DNA of 64,000 nucleotides from Labilibaculum sp. K2S (GCF_030372765.1 NZ_JAUCMW010000002.1:199285-263284), one strand, 5' to 3'; counted from the first letter of the stretch, positions 7,300 to 17,292 are shown. Notes: a model not told the origin generated them from the letters alone. Numbers and translations: made by a program.

Positions 7300-9570
7300 A
7301 TGATACGATATATCTTGGCAATACTATTACTATTGCCCCAATACACCTATGCCTTAGGTGAAATAAAAAACAATAAAATTTCTGGAAAAATCACCGATTT
7401 TGATAATGGAACAGCTCTTCCCGGTGTAAGCATTTTCATTCCCGAACTGCAAAAAGGAACTGTTAGTGATTCTAATGGAAACTATGCCTTAGAAAACTTG
7501 CCCAATGGCAAAATTAAAGTGCAATTTTCATTTGTCGGTTACGAAAGTTCAATCAACACCATATCAATAACAAAAGAAAACACAGAACTAAATATTAGCA
7601 TGCCATTCACTTCGGTCACTACCCAGGACATTGTTGTTTCGGGAGGTTTTCCTTCTGCGCAGCACGAAAATGCAATTAAAATTTCTGTACTTGCAAAAGA
7701 AGATCTGAAAAGGCTATCGACACCGTCCTTAGGTGAAAAATTAGCAACTATACCAGGTGTAGATGTGATTTCACGGAGCCCAGGAGTCAGCACTCCCGTA
7801 ATTCGTGGTCTTTCCTTAAATAATATTCTTTTTTTAAACAATGGAGTGCGTTTGGAGAACTTTCAATTCTCAACTGATCATCCATTTTTAATTAATGAAG
7901 AAGGAGCTGATCATATCGAAGTAATTAAAGGTCCTGCATCTTTACTTTACGGATCGGATGCCATGGGAGGTGTAATAAATATTGTACGGGAGAAACCTGC
8001 ACCTGCCAATAGTTTAAAGGCAGATATCTCAAGTGAATACCACAGCGTAACTCAGGGATTGGCAACAACTGTTGGAGTAAAAGCTTCTCAAAAAAATTGG
8101 TTCTGGATGCTGCGAGCCAACAAACAATCTCACAAAGACTACAAAGATGGCAATGGAGAATATGTTCCCAATACACGCTTCAATTCAAAGGGATTGCAGT
8201 TAGGTATGGGAATGGTTAAAGATTTTGGAAGTTTTAAAATTTACTACGATTACTTGCAGCCCAAACTTGGCATGACCAATGAGGAATCAATAAATTTAGT
8301 GAATGCAGGAAACCGAAAAAATAATCGTTGGTATCAAAACCTGACTCAACATTTAATTTCGTCGAGAAACAAATTGTTTTTGGGAAACTATAAATTAGAA
8401 TTGAATGCCGCTTATCAATTCAACCAAAGAAGATTGAATGGAAACCCTGAATCAACTGTTTTCCGATTGGTAGATATGGATTTAAACACCTTTACCTATG
8501 ATAGTAAATTATATTTCCCAAGCTCTGAAACAACCGAATTCCTTATCGGAATTCAGGGAATGCATCAATCCAATACCAATCACGAAGCACCAAATCATAT
8601 CATCCCAAACGCTCAAATTGATGATTTCTCAACATTTGCTCTTTTAAAAAAGGAGATCAATACTGTGGGGATTCAATTAGGTCTAAGATATGATCATCGG
8701 TCATTGTATGTTCCGGAACAAAAAGCCGGCGGACATTCGCATGCTGAACCAGGAGTACATGATGACCATGAAGAAGAAACTGTTCACATCAACCGACAAT
8801 TCGACAATCTAAATGCATCAGTTGGAGCAACATTTCATCTATCAGAAAAATTACTTATGCGAACAAACTTTGCAACCGGTTATCGGGTACCAAATTTGGC
8901 AGAATTAACGCAGCATGGCTTACACGGAAACCGTTTTGAGGAAGGAAATGCGGATCTTGATCCACAAAAAAGTTTGGAATCCGATTTGGGAATTCATTAC
9001 CACACACGTAATTACAATATCGATTTTTCTGTTTTTTACAACAAGATTTACGACTATATGTATTTGGCTCCGACCGATGAAGTTGCGCCTGAAGGAAGCG
9101 GATTTGTTTATGCATACCAACAACAAGATGCCAAATTGTATGGTGGTGAACTTGCTGTTAATTTAGCACCAACATCTTTTCTAAAATTACATTCGGACTA
9201 TGCTATGGTAATTGCAAAACAAAATGATGGTGGACATTTGCCTTTTATCCCTCAGCACAAGCTAAATACTTCTGCACGGTTATTTGCGAAAGGAAATCAA
9301 ACATTTAAATCTCCTTTCATCGGCTTAAGCTGGAAACATGCCTTTGAACAAAATCATCCTTCACAATTTGAAAGTGAAACATCTGCTTACGATCTAATTG
9401 CCATTCAGGCAGGAAGCGATTTTCAATTAGCAAAGTATCAAACTAGTTTAGTTCTTAGTGTAAATAACCTTTTCAATGAAACATATATAGATCATTTATC
9501 CAGTTTAAAACCCTTAAATTTCTACAATCCAGGAAGAGACATTAGTCTTAAATTTTCTTTAAAATTCTAA
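7300..9570 (+). CDS. TonB-dependent outer-membrane receptor, probably for a metal
   Basis: 756 residues. Order: signal peptide (1-19), a carboxypeptidase-like regulatory domain (about 28-105, GKITDFDNGTALPGVSIFIP), a plug domain (IPGVDVISRSPG, then IEVIKGPASLLYGSDAMGGVINIV near residue 215) and a beta-barrel ending in F (SLKFSLKF). An extracellular-loop region near residue 485 reads HSHAEPGVHDDHEEETVH, a His/Asp/Glu-rich stretch of the kind seen in zinc receptors such as ZnuD. Energy comes from TonB-ExbBD, encoded elsewhere. Zn or Cu uptake is the inferred role; the receptor identity is firm. Confidence 0.9.
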   Translation: MIRYILAILLLLPQYTYALGEIKNNKISGKITDFDNGTALPGVSIFIPELQKGTVSDSNGNYALENLPNGKIKVQFSFVGYESSINTISITKENTELNISMPFTSVTTQDIVVSGGFPSAQHENAIKISVLAKEDLKRLSTPSLGEKLATIPGVDVISRSPGVSTPVIRGLSLNNILFLNNGVRLENFQFSTDHPFLINEEGADHIEVIKGPASLLYGSDAMGGVINIVREKPAPANSLKADISSEYHSVTQGLATTVGVKASQKNWFWMLRANKQSHKDYKDGNGEYVPNTRFNSKGLQLGMGMVKDFGSFKIYYDYLQPKLGMTNEESINLVNAGNRKNNRWYQNLTQHLISSRNKLFLGNYKLELNAAYQFNQRRLNGNPESTVFRLVDMDLNTFTYDSKLYFPSSETTEFLIGIQGMHQSNTNHEAPNHIIPNAQIDDFSTFALLKKEINTVGIQLGLRYDHRSLYVPEQKAGGHSHAEPGVHDDHEEETVHINRQFDNLNASVGATFHLSEKLLMRTNFATGYRVPNLAELTQHGLHGNRFEEGNADLDPQKSLESDLGIHYHTRNYNIDFSVFYNKIYDYMYLAPTDEVAPEGSGFVYAYQQQDAKLYGGELAVNLAPTSFLKLHSDYAMVIAKQNDGGHLPFIPQHKLNTSARLFAKGNQTFKSPFIGLSWKHAFEQNHPSQFESETSAYDLIAIQAGSDFQLAKYQTSLVLSVNNLFNETYIDHLSSLKPLNFYNPGRDISLKFSLKF

Positions 9571-9578
9571 ACAACAAC

Positions 9579-9613
9579 AAAGAGGTGGGCTAATTAATAA
9601 AGCTCACCTCTTT
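9579..9613. terminator. Bidirectional terminator between the TonB receptor and birA
   Basis: A stem of about 13 bp, AAAGAGGTGGGCT with AGCTCACCTCTTT (one G-T pair), has an AT-rich loop. It lies between convergent genes and overlaps the last codons of birA. Confidence 0.65.
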
Positions 9614-10339
9614 AAAATTGTAAATTCTCTCTATACCATCAGCTTTAATTCGCAACTGTCCGTATTCTGTAACACCAACAATTACCCCCGTGAACTCACC
9701 ATTTTCGTCCGAGAAAAAGTGTTCTTCATTCATCCAATACATGGCATTTAAATAATCCTTTTCCAATTGGTCCGACTTCCGATCCACCAACTGAAAATAA
9801 CGATTTTCAATGCAGGCTAACAATTTTGTCAGTTCTTCGTCCAAATTGTACTCTTTATTGGTACAAATTGCCAATGAAGTAGGATTTGGCGCATCGGATA
9901 CGAATTCTAACTGATTAATATTTAAACCTAACCCACAAATACTATGACTCAAAGCTGATCCCATAATGGAATGTTCTATTAATATGCCGGCAATCTTCTC
10001 ATTTCCAACATAAATATCATTAGGCCATTTTATAGAAACATTCTTTAAATATCCCCTCAAATAATCGTAAACACCTAGAGAAATAACCATGGAAATTTGG
10101 AATTGATGTGGTATTGGCAAAAATTCCGGCATAAGAATGATACTTATGGTAAGGTTTTTGCCTCCTTCACTTTCCCAAATATTTGCACGCTGTCCTCGGC
10201 CTTTTGTCTGACTTAATGTCAAAACGACAGTCCCAGCTGACGGTTTTTGAGTTTTTATCAATTCTAAAGCAAAATCATTTGTAGAATGTATTTCTTTTTT
10301 GCGGATTAATAATTGGGGAGAAAATAAACATCTATTCAT
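9590..10339 (-). CDS. birA: Biotin--[acetyl-CoA-carboxylase] ligase
   Basis: 249 residues. It activates biotin with ATP and attaches it to the carboxyl-carrier lysine. Motifs: STNDFALEL near the start, the biotinyl-AMP loop GRGQRANIWESEGGKNLT, KWPNDIYVGNEKIAGILIE, and a C-terminal SH3-like part (GVIVGVTEYGQLRI). It has no N-terminal DNA-binding winged helix, so unlike E. coli BirA it is a pure ligase and not a repressor. It is divergent from rsfS with about 340 bp between. Confidence 0.93.
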   Translation of the reverse strand: MNRCLFSPQLLIRKKEIHSTNDFALELIKTQKPSAGTVVLTLSQTKGRGQRANIWESEGGKNLTISIILMPEFLPIPHQFQISMVISLGVYDYLRGYLKNVSIKWPNDIYVGNEKIAGILIEHSIMGSALSHSICGLGLNINQLEFVSDAPNPTSLAICTNKEYNLDEELTKLLACIENRYFQLVDRKSDQLEKDYLNAMYWMNEEHFFSDENGEFTGVIVGVTEYGQLRIKADGIERIYNFKEVSFIN

Positions 10340-10675
10340 GAATGAAAATTATTAGTTTCAACGAGATAAATCTGTTCTGTTAACAATTTATATTTTGGTA
10401 ATCTTTGGTGAAATTAATCATTACCTTGCATAATGAAAGACAAATGTAAAACTTTGATTTCGCTTAATCACCCTTGCAAGCTTAGGATGAAAGAAAAATT
10501 TAATAAACATTACAATCAGTTAAATCGAAATAGGAAGCAAAAACAACAAGGATAAATAACTGATTTTTATGAAATTAAGCCTAAACCCAAAAAATTTAAA
10601 GCTTATTTAAATCAAATTGAAAAACAAATTTTATTCATTTGAAAAAAAATTATCTTTGTAATTAAAATAGTAAGA
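10340..10675. other. Intergenic region between birA and rsfS, with a 40-codon ORF
   Basis: Divergent promoter region. TATCTTTG at 10651-10658 fits the Bacteroidota -7 element TAnnTTTG and lies 17 bases before the rsfS start, but no good -33 TTTG at 19-21 bp was found. An ATG-started ORF at 10433-10555 (+) would encode a very basic 40-residue peptide (MKDKCKTLISLNHPCKLRMK, then a K/N/Q/R-rich end). Its reality is uncertain. Confidence 0.4.
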
Positions 10676-11047
10676 ATGGCAGAAAAACAAGGAAATACAA
10701 CAGAAGAACTCGTTGAGTCCTTAATTGAAGGATTGCAAAAAAATAAAGCAGTAGAAATTGTTAAGATTGACTTAAGAAATATTGATAGTTCGGTTTGCAA
10801 ATATTTCCTTATTTGCCATGGAACATCATCCACTCATGTAAACGGAATCGCCGCATCGGCAGAAAAATATGTAAGAGAAAAAATCAATGAAAAATTATGG
10901 AGAATAGAAGGATATCAAAATTCTCAATGGATCTTATTGGATTATGCTGATGTCGTAGTTCATATTTTTCAAAAAGAATACAGGGATTTTTATCGACTTG
11001 AAAGTTTATGGGCAGATGCTACTGTTACTAAAATTCAGAACGCTTAG
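10676..11047 (+). CDS. rsfS: Ribosome silencing factor
   Basis: 123 residues, typical RsfS/Iojap/DUF143 length. It binds protein L14 of the 50S subunit and blocks subunit joining in nutrient limitation. Visible motifs: VEIVKIDLRNIDSSVCKYFLICHGTSSTHV and the C-terminal WILLDYADVVVHIFQKEYRDFYRLESLW, which is highly characteristic. It is followed 28 bp later by ftsH, an order I know from other Bacteroidota. Confidence 0.95.
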   Translation: MAEKQGNTTEELVESLIEGLQKNKAVEIVKIDLRNIDSSVCKYFLICHGTSSTHVNGIAASAEKYVREKINEKLWRIEGYQNSQWILLDYADVVVHIFQKEYRDFYRLESLWADATVTKIQNA

Positions 11048-11075
11048 CCAATACAATAACCTTTAACTAAAAAGA

Positions 11076-13112
11076 ATGACAGAAAATAATGATCAAAATA
11101 AATCTCCTTACCAAAAAGGAAAGAATGGCAACAGTATGCTTAAGCCTCCAAAATTTAACGCATACTGGGTTTACGGATTAATTGCCGTAGCGTTTATTGC
11201 TCTTAATCTTCTAAACATTGGCCAAAAACCTCAGGAAACCAGCTGGCAAAAGGTGAAAAATGACATGATTCACAACTCAGATGTTGAACGAATTGTTGTG
11301 ATCCGTAATCTTCTTGCGGTGAATGTTTATCTTAAACAGGAAAGTCTGAACAAATACCCGGCTCTTTTCGAAAGTAATTTTGATTCTCCTTCAAAAGCAG
11401 GTCCGCACTACACCTTCCCTATTGGATCGATCGAACAATTTGCAGATCAATTAAGCGAAGCTCAGGAGAATGTATTAGAAATAAACCGAATTGAACCTGA
11501 GTATACAACTCAAGAAAATTATTTCGGTGATTTTATTGGATGGATACTTCCATTTGCCTTAATTATTGGTATTTGGTTTTATGTATTCCGACGAATGAGT
11601 AAAGGTGCCGGTGGTGGTGGCGGAGGTGGTAACATCTTTAATGTTGGTAAATCGAAAGCCAAAGTATTCGATAAAGAATCTAACATTAGCATCAATTTTA
11701 AAGATGTTGCAGGCTTAGCAGAAGCAAAACAGGAAGTGGAAGAAATTGTTGAATTTCTTAAACATCCGCAAAGATACACCAAATTGGGAGGTAAAATCCC
11801 CAAAGGAGCTCTACTTGTAGGACCTCCTGGAACTGGTAAAACCCTATTGGCTAAAGCTGTAGCCGGCGAAGCAAATGTTCCTTTCTTTAGCATGTCGGGT
11901 TCCGATTTTGTGGAAATGTTTGTTGGTGTTGGAGCAAGTCGTGTTCGTGATTTGTTTAAACAGGCAAAAGAAAAATCGCCTTGCATTGTATTTATCGATG
12001 AGATTGATGCAATTGGTAGAGCACGTGGTAAGAATCCTAACATGGGTTCGAACGACGAGCGTGAAAATACATTGAATCAGCTGCTGACTGAAATGGATGG
12101 TTTTGACACAAATTCAGGTGTAATTATTTTGGCAGCAACCAACCGCGCTGATATTTTGGATCGTGCCTTGATGCGTGCCGGTCGTTTCGATCGTCAGATT
12201 CATGTTGAGTTGCCGGATTTAAATGAACGCAGAGAAATTTTTGGTGTTCACTTGCGTCCTCTAAAATTAGATCCAAATCTTGATAAGGAATTTTTGTCCA
12301 AGCAAACTCCTGGATTCTCAGGTGCTGATATTGCAAATGTGTGTAATGAATCAGCTTTAATTGCAGCAAGAAAGAAAAAAGAATTTATTGAGAAACAAGA
12401 TTTCTTAGATGCAATTGACCGTATTATTGGTGGATTGGAAAAGAAAAATAAAATCATATCACTTCAGGAAAAGAAGACCATTGCTTATCACGAAGCTGGT
12501 CATGCTACTATTTCATGGATACTGGAACATGCTCATCCTTTAGTGAAAGTAACAATTGTGCCGCGTGGAAAAGCCTTAGGTGCAGCTTGGTATTTACCCG
12601 AAGAAAGAAGCATTACAACCAAAGAACAAATGCTGGACGAAATGTGTTCTACATTGGGTGGACGTGCTGCGGAAGAAATTACTTTTGCAAAAATCTCAAC
12701 TGGTGCTCAAAACGATTTGGAAAAGGTAACCAAGCAAGCAATGGCGATGGTTTCAATTTTCGGTATGAGTGAGAAAGTGGGAAATGTAAGTTATTACGAC
12801 TCATCAGGACAATCGGATTATGGGTTTTCAAAACCATACAGTGAAAAAACTGCTGAACTAATTGATTCTGAGATTAAAATCTTAATCGACACAAGCTACA
12901 AAAGAGCCAAACAAGTTCTTTTAGACAATATGTCGAAACACAAAAAACTTGCAGAATTACTTTTGGAACGTGAAGTTATTTTCAGTGAAGATTTAGAAGC
13001 AATTTTTGGCAAAAGAAAATTTGGCGAGCCTCAAGGTTTTGGAGAAAAGAAAATCACCCCAACACCTGAAGTTGAAAACACAACTAAAGACAATGAAAGT
13101 CAGGCTGTTTAA
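11076..13112 (+). CDS. ftsH: ATP-dependent zinc metalloprotease FtsH
   Basis: 678 residues. Membrane-anchored AAA+ protease for misfolded membrane and regulatory proteins. Order: N-terminal TM helix (about 30-48), a periplasmic domain, a second TM helix (about 150-170), a seven-glycine linker, and the AAA domain with Walker A GPPGTGKT (249-256), Walker [12 protein letters not shown] and the SRH near RAGRFDRQI. The zinc-binding HEAGH follows at 472-476, then the peptidase domain. A strong terminator follows, so rsfS-ftsH look like one unit. Confidence 0.97.
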   Translation: MTENNDQNKSPYQKGKNGNSMLKPPKFNAYWVYGLIAVAFIALNLLNIGQKPQETSWQKVKNDMIHNSDVERIVVIRNLLAVNVYLKQESLNKYPALFESNFDSPSKAGPHYTFPIGSIEQFADQLSEAQENVLEINRIEPEYTTQENYFGDFIGWILPFALIIGIWFYVFRRMSKGAGGGGGGGNIFNVGKSKAKVFDKESNISINFKDVAGLAEAKQEVEEIVEFLKHPQRYTKLGGKIPKGALLVGPPGTGKTLLAKAVAGEANVPFFSMSGSDFVEMFVGVGASRVRDLFKQAKEKSPCIVFIDEIDAIGRARGKNPNMGSNDERENTLNQLLTEMDGFDTNSGVIILAATNRADILDRALMRAGRFDRQIHVELPDLNERREIFGVHLRPLKLDPNLDKEFLSKQTPGFSGADIANVCNESALIAARKKKEFIEKQDFLDAIDRIIGGLEKKNKIISLQEKKTIAYHEAGHATISWILEHAHPLVKVTIVPRGKALGAAWYLPEERSITTKEQMLDEMCSTLGGRAAEEITFAKISTGAQNDLEKVTKQAMAMVSIFGMSEKVGNVSYYDSSGQSDYGFSKPYSEKTAELIDSEIKILIDTSYKRAKQVLLDNMSKHKKLAELLLEREVIFSEDLEAIFGKRKFGEPQGFGEKKITPTPEVENTTKDNESQAV

Positions 13113-13139
13113 TCAGCTCTTACTGTTCTAAATTCACTT

Positions 13140-13179
13140 GCTAAATTATTGAGGAAACTCAATAATTTAGCTTTTTTTT
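13140..13179 (+). terminator. Rho-independent terminator after ftsH
   Basis: A perfect 14-bp stem GCTAAATTATTGAG / CTCAATAATTTAGC with a GAAA tetraloop is followed by seven to eight T, 27 bases after the ftsH stop. Confidence 0.93.
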
Positions 13180-13327
13180 AATCCTGTTTTTTCTTATCTC
13201 CTTAAAAAAGCTAAGCTCAAACAACCCGATTGTTATTAGTGCTGAAAAAATACTATTTTTGGAATCGAATAATTACAAAAGCAAAATCTGCTGGTTTAAA
13301 TCAGATTCAACTATTAAAATATATCAA

Positions 13328-14152
13328 GTGGGGAACTTTATCAAGAGAACATTATCAGCTGCCATTTTTGCAATTGTTTTAATAGCGGGAATTACCCTGC
13401 ACCCAATTGGCTTTTTAGCCGTTTTTCTTGGAATTACCCTGTTAGGTACTTTTGAATTTTACAAGTTGGCAAAGAAAGCCAATAGTTCTCCTCAATTTAT
13501 AACTGGTATGCTTGCTGCAGGATTTTTATTCTTAGCCTGCTTTGCTGATTTGTACCTTAACATTACAAGTGTTTTCCTTCTGTTAACGGTAACCATTGTA
13601 ATGCTGCCCATTATAGAATTGTACCGAAAAAAAGAAAATCCATTTGCGAATATCGCATTCACATTATTGGGCTTATTATATGTGGCACTTCCCTTCTCAT
13701 TATTAAATTATATGGTTTTCCCATTTAATGATCAACAATTTCATTACGAGATTATTATGGGTGTTTTTGTGATGATTTGGGCGAATGATACAGGAGCCTA
13801 TTTAGTTGGTGTAAATTTTGGAAAACACAGACTTTTTGAGCGGATTTCGCCTAAAAAATCATGGGAAGGAAGCATTGGTGGTGCAATTATAACATTAGGA
13901 GCCGCTTGGTTATACTCCAATTACTCAGACGATTTTACTCCGGTTCAATGGCTGTTAACCGGAGTAATTGTTGTTGTTTTCGGATCAATTGGTGATTTAG
14001 TTGAATCTCTTTTCAAGCGAAGTATTAACATTAAAGATTCAGGAAATATCCTGCCTGGACACGGCGGCATTCTTGATCGCTTTGATGCCATTTTACTAGT
14101 ATCTCCTATGGTTTTTGTGTTCTTGCAAACAATCAAAGAATTTTTTCATTAA
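13328..14152 (+). CDS. cdsA: Phosphatidate cytidylyltransferase
   Basis: 274 residues from a GTG start at 13328 (GNFIKRTLSAAIF follows); the frame is open to a TTG at 13259, but the extra 23 residues do not look like this family. It makes CDP-diacylglycerol from phosphatidate and CTP in the inner membrane. Several TM helices are present, and the CDS signature is near the C-terminus: KKSWEGSIGGA, then GDLVESLFKRSINIKDSGN and LPGHGGILDRFDA. psd follows 25 bp later, so the two form a phospholipid-synthesis unit completed by pssA at 19977. Confidence 0.93.
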   Translation: MGNFIKRTLSAAIFAIVLIAGITLHPIGFLAVFLGITLLGTFEFYKLAKKANSSPQFITGMLAAGFLFLACFADLYLNITSVFLLLTVTIVMLPIIELYRKKENPFANIAFTLLGLLYVALPFSLLNYMVFPFNDQQFHYEIIMGVFVMIWANDTGAYLVGVNFGKHRLFERISPKKSWEGSIGGAIITLGAAWLYSNYSDDFTPVQWLLTGVIVVVFGSIGDLVESLFKRSINIKDSGNILPGHGGILDRFDAILLVSPMVFVFLQTIKEFFH

Positions 14153-14177
14153 ATTTGCCAAAAATTAAATTCAAAGT

Positions 14178-14837
14178 ATGACCATTCACAAGGAAGGATT
14201 CGGAATTATCGCAGTATTTTTTATCGCTATTGCAGTTATAGATGCAATACTGTTTTTCACCATTGGTTTCGGACTTCTATTCAATATCTTCTTGGCGGTA
14301 AGCATCGCGTTTTTCTTGTTAGTCGTATCCTTTTTTAGGGTTCCTAAACGTACTCCTGTAGTTGGGGATAACTTGATTATTGCTCCTGCAGATGGAAAAG
14401 TGGTTGTGATAGAAGAAACTGAAGAATTGGAATATTTTAAAGACAGAAGACTTCAGGTTTCTATCTTTATGTCGCCCTTAAACGTTCATATTAACTGGTA
14501 TCCTGTACAGGGATTGATAAAATATTTTAGACACCACAACGGCTTATTTTTAAAAGCATGGTTGCCTAAATCATCTACCGAAAACGAAAGAACTACAATC
14601 GTAATCGAGAAAGATGAAAACATTACCATTTTAATGAGACAAATTGCCGGTGCTGTTGCCCGTAGAATCGTGTCTTACTCGGTAGAAGGCGAAAAAGTTG
14701 ACCAATCTCAGCAGGAAGGATTCATTAAATTTGGTTCGAGAGTTGATCTGTATCTTCCCTTAGGGACAAAAATTGATGTGAAATTAAACCAAAATGTAAC
14801 TGGTTCTCAAACTATCATTGGTCGTTTCTCCGATTAA
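14178..14837 (+). CDS. psd: Phosphatidylserine decarboxylase (archaeal/Bacteroidota short type)
   Basis: 219 residues. It converts phosphatidylserine to phosphatidylethanolamine. Two hydrophobic segments occupy residues 8-55. The core reads IIAPADGKVVVIEE and MSPLNVHINWYP. The self-cleavage site is FGSR (Ser187), which after processing gives the pyruvoyl cofactor on the small alpha chain. The short length and GSR in place of LGST are usual for this subgroup. It lies directly after cdsA. Confidence 0.93.
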   Translation: MTIHKEGFGIIAVFFIAIAVIDAILFFTIGFGLLFNIFLAVSIAFFLLVVSFFRVPKRTPVVGDNLIIAPADGKVVVIEETEELEYFKDRRLQVSIFMSPLNVHINWYPVQGLIKYFRHHNGLFLKAWLPKSSTENERTTIVIEKDENITILMRQIAGAVARRIVSYSVEGEKVDQSQQEGFIKFGSRVDLYLPLGTKIDVKLNQNVTGSQTIIGRFSD

Positions 14838-14931
14838 ATTAACAGCAACATATCCTTATCGCGAATAATTTTTCAGGTCTGATCTGTAAAAAGTCGTAAC
14901 TTCACATTTGCGAACTTTTAACCAATATATC

Positions 14932-15801
14932 ATGACAAAAATTATTCGATTTATAGCCATTGCCTTAATTTGCATACAAAGCTCTGCAAGTTTTGGACAA
15001 CAAACAGATGTTCCCGCATTTCTCAGCTCAGAACTTAAATTTGTTTGGGAAAGCGAAAACTCTCTTGAAGTACCTGAATCGGTATTTTTCGATGCTGACA
15101 ATTCCTGCATATATGTTTCGAATATAAAAGGAACACCCGGCAATCAGGATGGTAATGGATACATTTCCAAGCTTAACCTAAAAGGGGAAATTACTACTCA
15201 TAAATGGATTACCGGACTTGATGCTCCTAAAGGAATGGCCAAATACGGCAATTTCCTTTTTGTTAGTGATATTAATGATTTGGTTGTTATCGATATCCTT
15301 AAAGGAGAAATCACTAAAATATATCCTGCCCCGACAGCCATTTTTCTTAATGATGTTGCAGTAAATCCCAAAACCGGGACTGTTTATGTTTCCGATAATA
15401 TGACAGGGAGTATTCACCGTTTAAAAAATGGAAATTTTACCGTCTGGTTAAAAGACGATCAACTCGATCATGTAAATGGCCTGACCTTTAAAGATGATTT
15501 TCTTTGTGCCGGTGTTCTCAACAAAATTCTAAAAATTGAGACAGACACTAAATTGATTACAACTCTTGCTGATAACACCGGAAGCATAGATGGATTGCTA
15601 AGTCTTGATGAAAACACCTGGGTAATATCAGATTGGGTCGGCAACATACAAATGATTGAATCGGGGAAAGCTAAAAAACTGCTAAGCTCGGCCGAACAGC
15701 AAATAAACGCAGCCGATTTAGGCTATATTCCCGAACAGAAAATCATTTTAGTTCCTACATTTCACAACAATAGGGTAATTGCCTATCAGTTAAAAAAATA
15801 A
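14932..15801 (+). CDS. Secreted SMP-30/gluconolactonase-like beta-propeller protein
   Basis: 289 residues from ATG 14932; a TTG at 14908 is in frame but the signal peptide MTKIIRFIAIALICIQSSASFGQ begins at the ATG. Repeating blades read VPESVFFDADNSCIYVSNIKG, KGMAKYGNFLFVSDI, FLNDVAVNPKTGTVYVSDN and VNGLTFKDDFLCAGVLNKI, typical of the six-bladed SMP-30/gluconolactonase (LRE) or NHL fold. A hydrolase role is possible but the metal ligands cannot be assigned with confidence. The SDR gene starts four bases after its stop, so the two are co-transcribed. Confidence 0.75.
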   Translation: MTKIIRFIAIALICIQSSASFGQQTDVPAFLSSELKFVWESENSLEVPESVFFDADNSCIYVSNIKGTPGNQDGNGYISKLNLKGEITTHKWITGLDAPKGMAKYGNFLFVSDINDLVVIDILKGEITKIYPAPTAIFLNDVAVNPKTGTVYVSDNMTGSIHRLKNGNFTVWLKDDQLDHVNGLTFKDDFLCAGVLNKILKIETDTKLITTLADNTGSIDGLLSLDENTWVISDWVGNIQMIESGKAKKLLSSAEQQINAADLGYIPEQKIILVPTFHNNRVIAYQLKK

Positions 15802-15805
15802 TTTT

Positions 15806-16582
15806 ATGGATTTACACATTAAGAATCAACTCTTTGTGGTTTGCGGTGCCACATCGGGATTTGGAAATGCCGTATTAAAAAATTTAGTCGCTGATGGTGC
15901 TAAAGTGATTGCCATTGCCCGCGGACAGGAAAAACTGGATGAATTGCAAAAAACCAATCCAGATCAAATAGAAAGCTTTTGCGGTGATATCACTCAATCG
16001 GAAACCATCCATCTGTTATTGGAAAAAATAGGCAGTAGAAAGCTCTCTGGAGCATTTATAAATGCAGGAGGGCCACCTGCAATGAAAACCATGGAAACAA
16101 AACTTGACGATTGGGATAATGCCTATCATCAGCTACTGCGATGGAAAGTAGAATTGACCCAGACTCTTGTTCCTTTGATGATAAAAGAAAGTTACGGAAG
16201 AATGGTTTTTTTGGAAAGTTCATCGGTAAAACAACCCATTGATAATTTGGTGTTGAGTACCTCGCTGCGTCTTTCGGTTGTTGGTTTTGTAAAAACCCTT
16301 TCGCAGGAAATTGCCGAATCGGGAGTAACACTAAACATTGTTGGACCAGGATATCATGAAACCCCAGCCATTAATAGATTATTAGAGAAAAAAGCTGAAC
16401 AGGAAAATATCACTTCACAGGAAGCTAAAGATAAAATTGCCTCGGGCATCAGAATGAAACGAATGGGAAATCCCGAAGATTTAGGTCAGCTGGCAACTTG
16501 GTTGCTCTCTCCTTCGTCAGGCTATATCACCGGACAAACCATCAGCGTTGACGGGGGACAAATATTAGGAATTCACGGATAA
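15806..16582 (+). CDS. Short-chain dehydrogenase/reductase-family protein with altered active site
   Basis: 258 residues, Rossmann fold. The cofactor motif GATSGFG (10-16) and the NAGGPP loop are intact, and the C-terminal region GRMKRMG-like/GYITGQTISVDGG is that of FabG-type SDRs. Where active members have YxxxK the sequence is STSLR (in VLSTSLRLSVVGF), so both the catalytic Tyr and Lys are replaced. A subgroup of SDRs with this S/R pattern is common in databases, but its reaction is not known to me. It lies downstream of the propeller protein with a 3-bp gap. Confidence 0.85.
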   Translation: MDLHIKNQLFVVCGATSGFGNAVLKNLVADGAKVIAIARGQEKLDELQKTNPDQIESFCGDITQSETIHLLLEKIGSRKLSGAFINAGGPPAMKTMETKLDDWDNAYHQLLRWKVELTQTLVPLMIKESYGRMVFLESSSVKQPIDNLVLSTSLRLSVVGFVKTLSQEIAESGVTLNIVGPGYHETPAINRLLEKKAEQENITSQEAKDKIASGIRMKRMGNPEDLGQLATWLLSPSSGYITGQTISVDGGQILGIHG

Positions 16583-16587
16583 AAACA

Positions 16588-16625
16588 AACCCCAAAGAAT
16601 AAAGTTCTTTGGGGTTATTATTTTT
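16588..16625 (+). terminator. Rho-independent terminator after the SDR gene
   Basis: A perfect 12-bp stem AACCCCAAAGAA / TTCTTTGGGGTT with a five-base loop is followed by ATTATTTTTC. Confidence 0.88.
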
Positions 16626-16746
16626 CTTTCATATGTTATTTCCATATCCCCTACAGGGAAAATTTATTTACTGAAATATCTTACTGCTACCGGCTTAAAT
16701 CACACGTAAAATTGTACGTTATTCACTTTACAGTGTGCCATCCCTC

Positions 16747-17292
16747 TTATTTTCCTCTGGATTCCAAAATCTCAAAATACCCGGAAGTATAGATGTAATT
16801 ACTCTTGTCTGTCACCCAAAACTCCATTTCTTCGGCTGTTGATTTTTTTGTCTGATATCGAGAAGAATCATATTTTAATTTCTTTCGCATTTTCGGACAT
16901 AAATATTCAATATCCATCTCCAGTGCGCAAGTATCTTTTTGATTTAAGACCACAAGTGGAGCCTCTTTTAATTGATCGGGATTCTCCAAATAAGAATAGT
17001 AGGCAAGTAACTTTTGAATGTTAGCATGATACTCTTCCAATTTCGACAGATCTATTTCTATTAACTTCTCACCGGATTGAGAATGTACATTCAAAAAATA
17101 TTTGTCTCCCTCTTTCATCACCTGACCATAGTCGTAAGTAGAATCATCAACATCAGCAAACAACAAATAAGTTTGTTTCTCGGTCAGGTCAATGGTGTCT
17201 CCCACAACCGGATGAAGGATTACAACATGTTTTTGGGCAAATGCAGAAATACTGCCAATTAAAAACAGAATACTTACGATTAGATTTTTCAT
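16747..17292 (-). CDS. Secreted protein of unknown function
   Basis: 181 residues with a signal peptide (MKNLIVSILFLIGSISAFA, cleavage near 19). The mature part starts QKHVVILHPVVGDTIDLTEKQTYLLF and contains two Cys (CALEMDIEYLC). I do not recognise a family. No neighbour suggests a role: it stands alone on the minus strand, with a terminator hairpin of the SDR gene ahead and a repeat-bearing gap behind. Confidence 0.7.
   Translation of the reverse strand: MKNLIVSILFLIGSISAFAQKHVVILHPVVGDTIDLTEKQTYLLFADVDDSTYDYGQVMKEGDKYFLNVHSQSGEKLIEIDLSKLEEYHANIQKLLAYYSYLENPDQLKEAPLVVLNQKDTCALEMDIEYLCPKMRKKLKYDSSRYQTKKSTAEEMEFWVTDKSNYIYTSGYFEILESRGK

Noticed and set aside
11579..12043. 154-codon ORF antisense to ftsH.
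   Set aside because: It is a shadow of the AAA domain, including a poly-Pro run opposite the poly-Gly linker.
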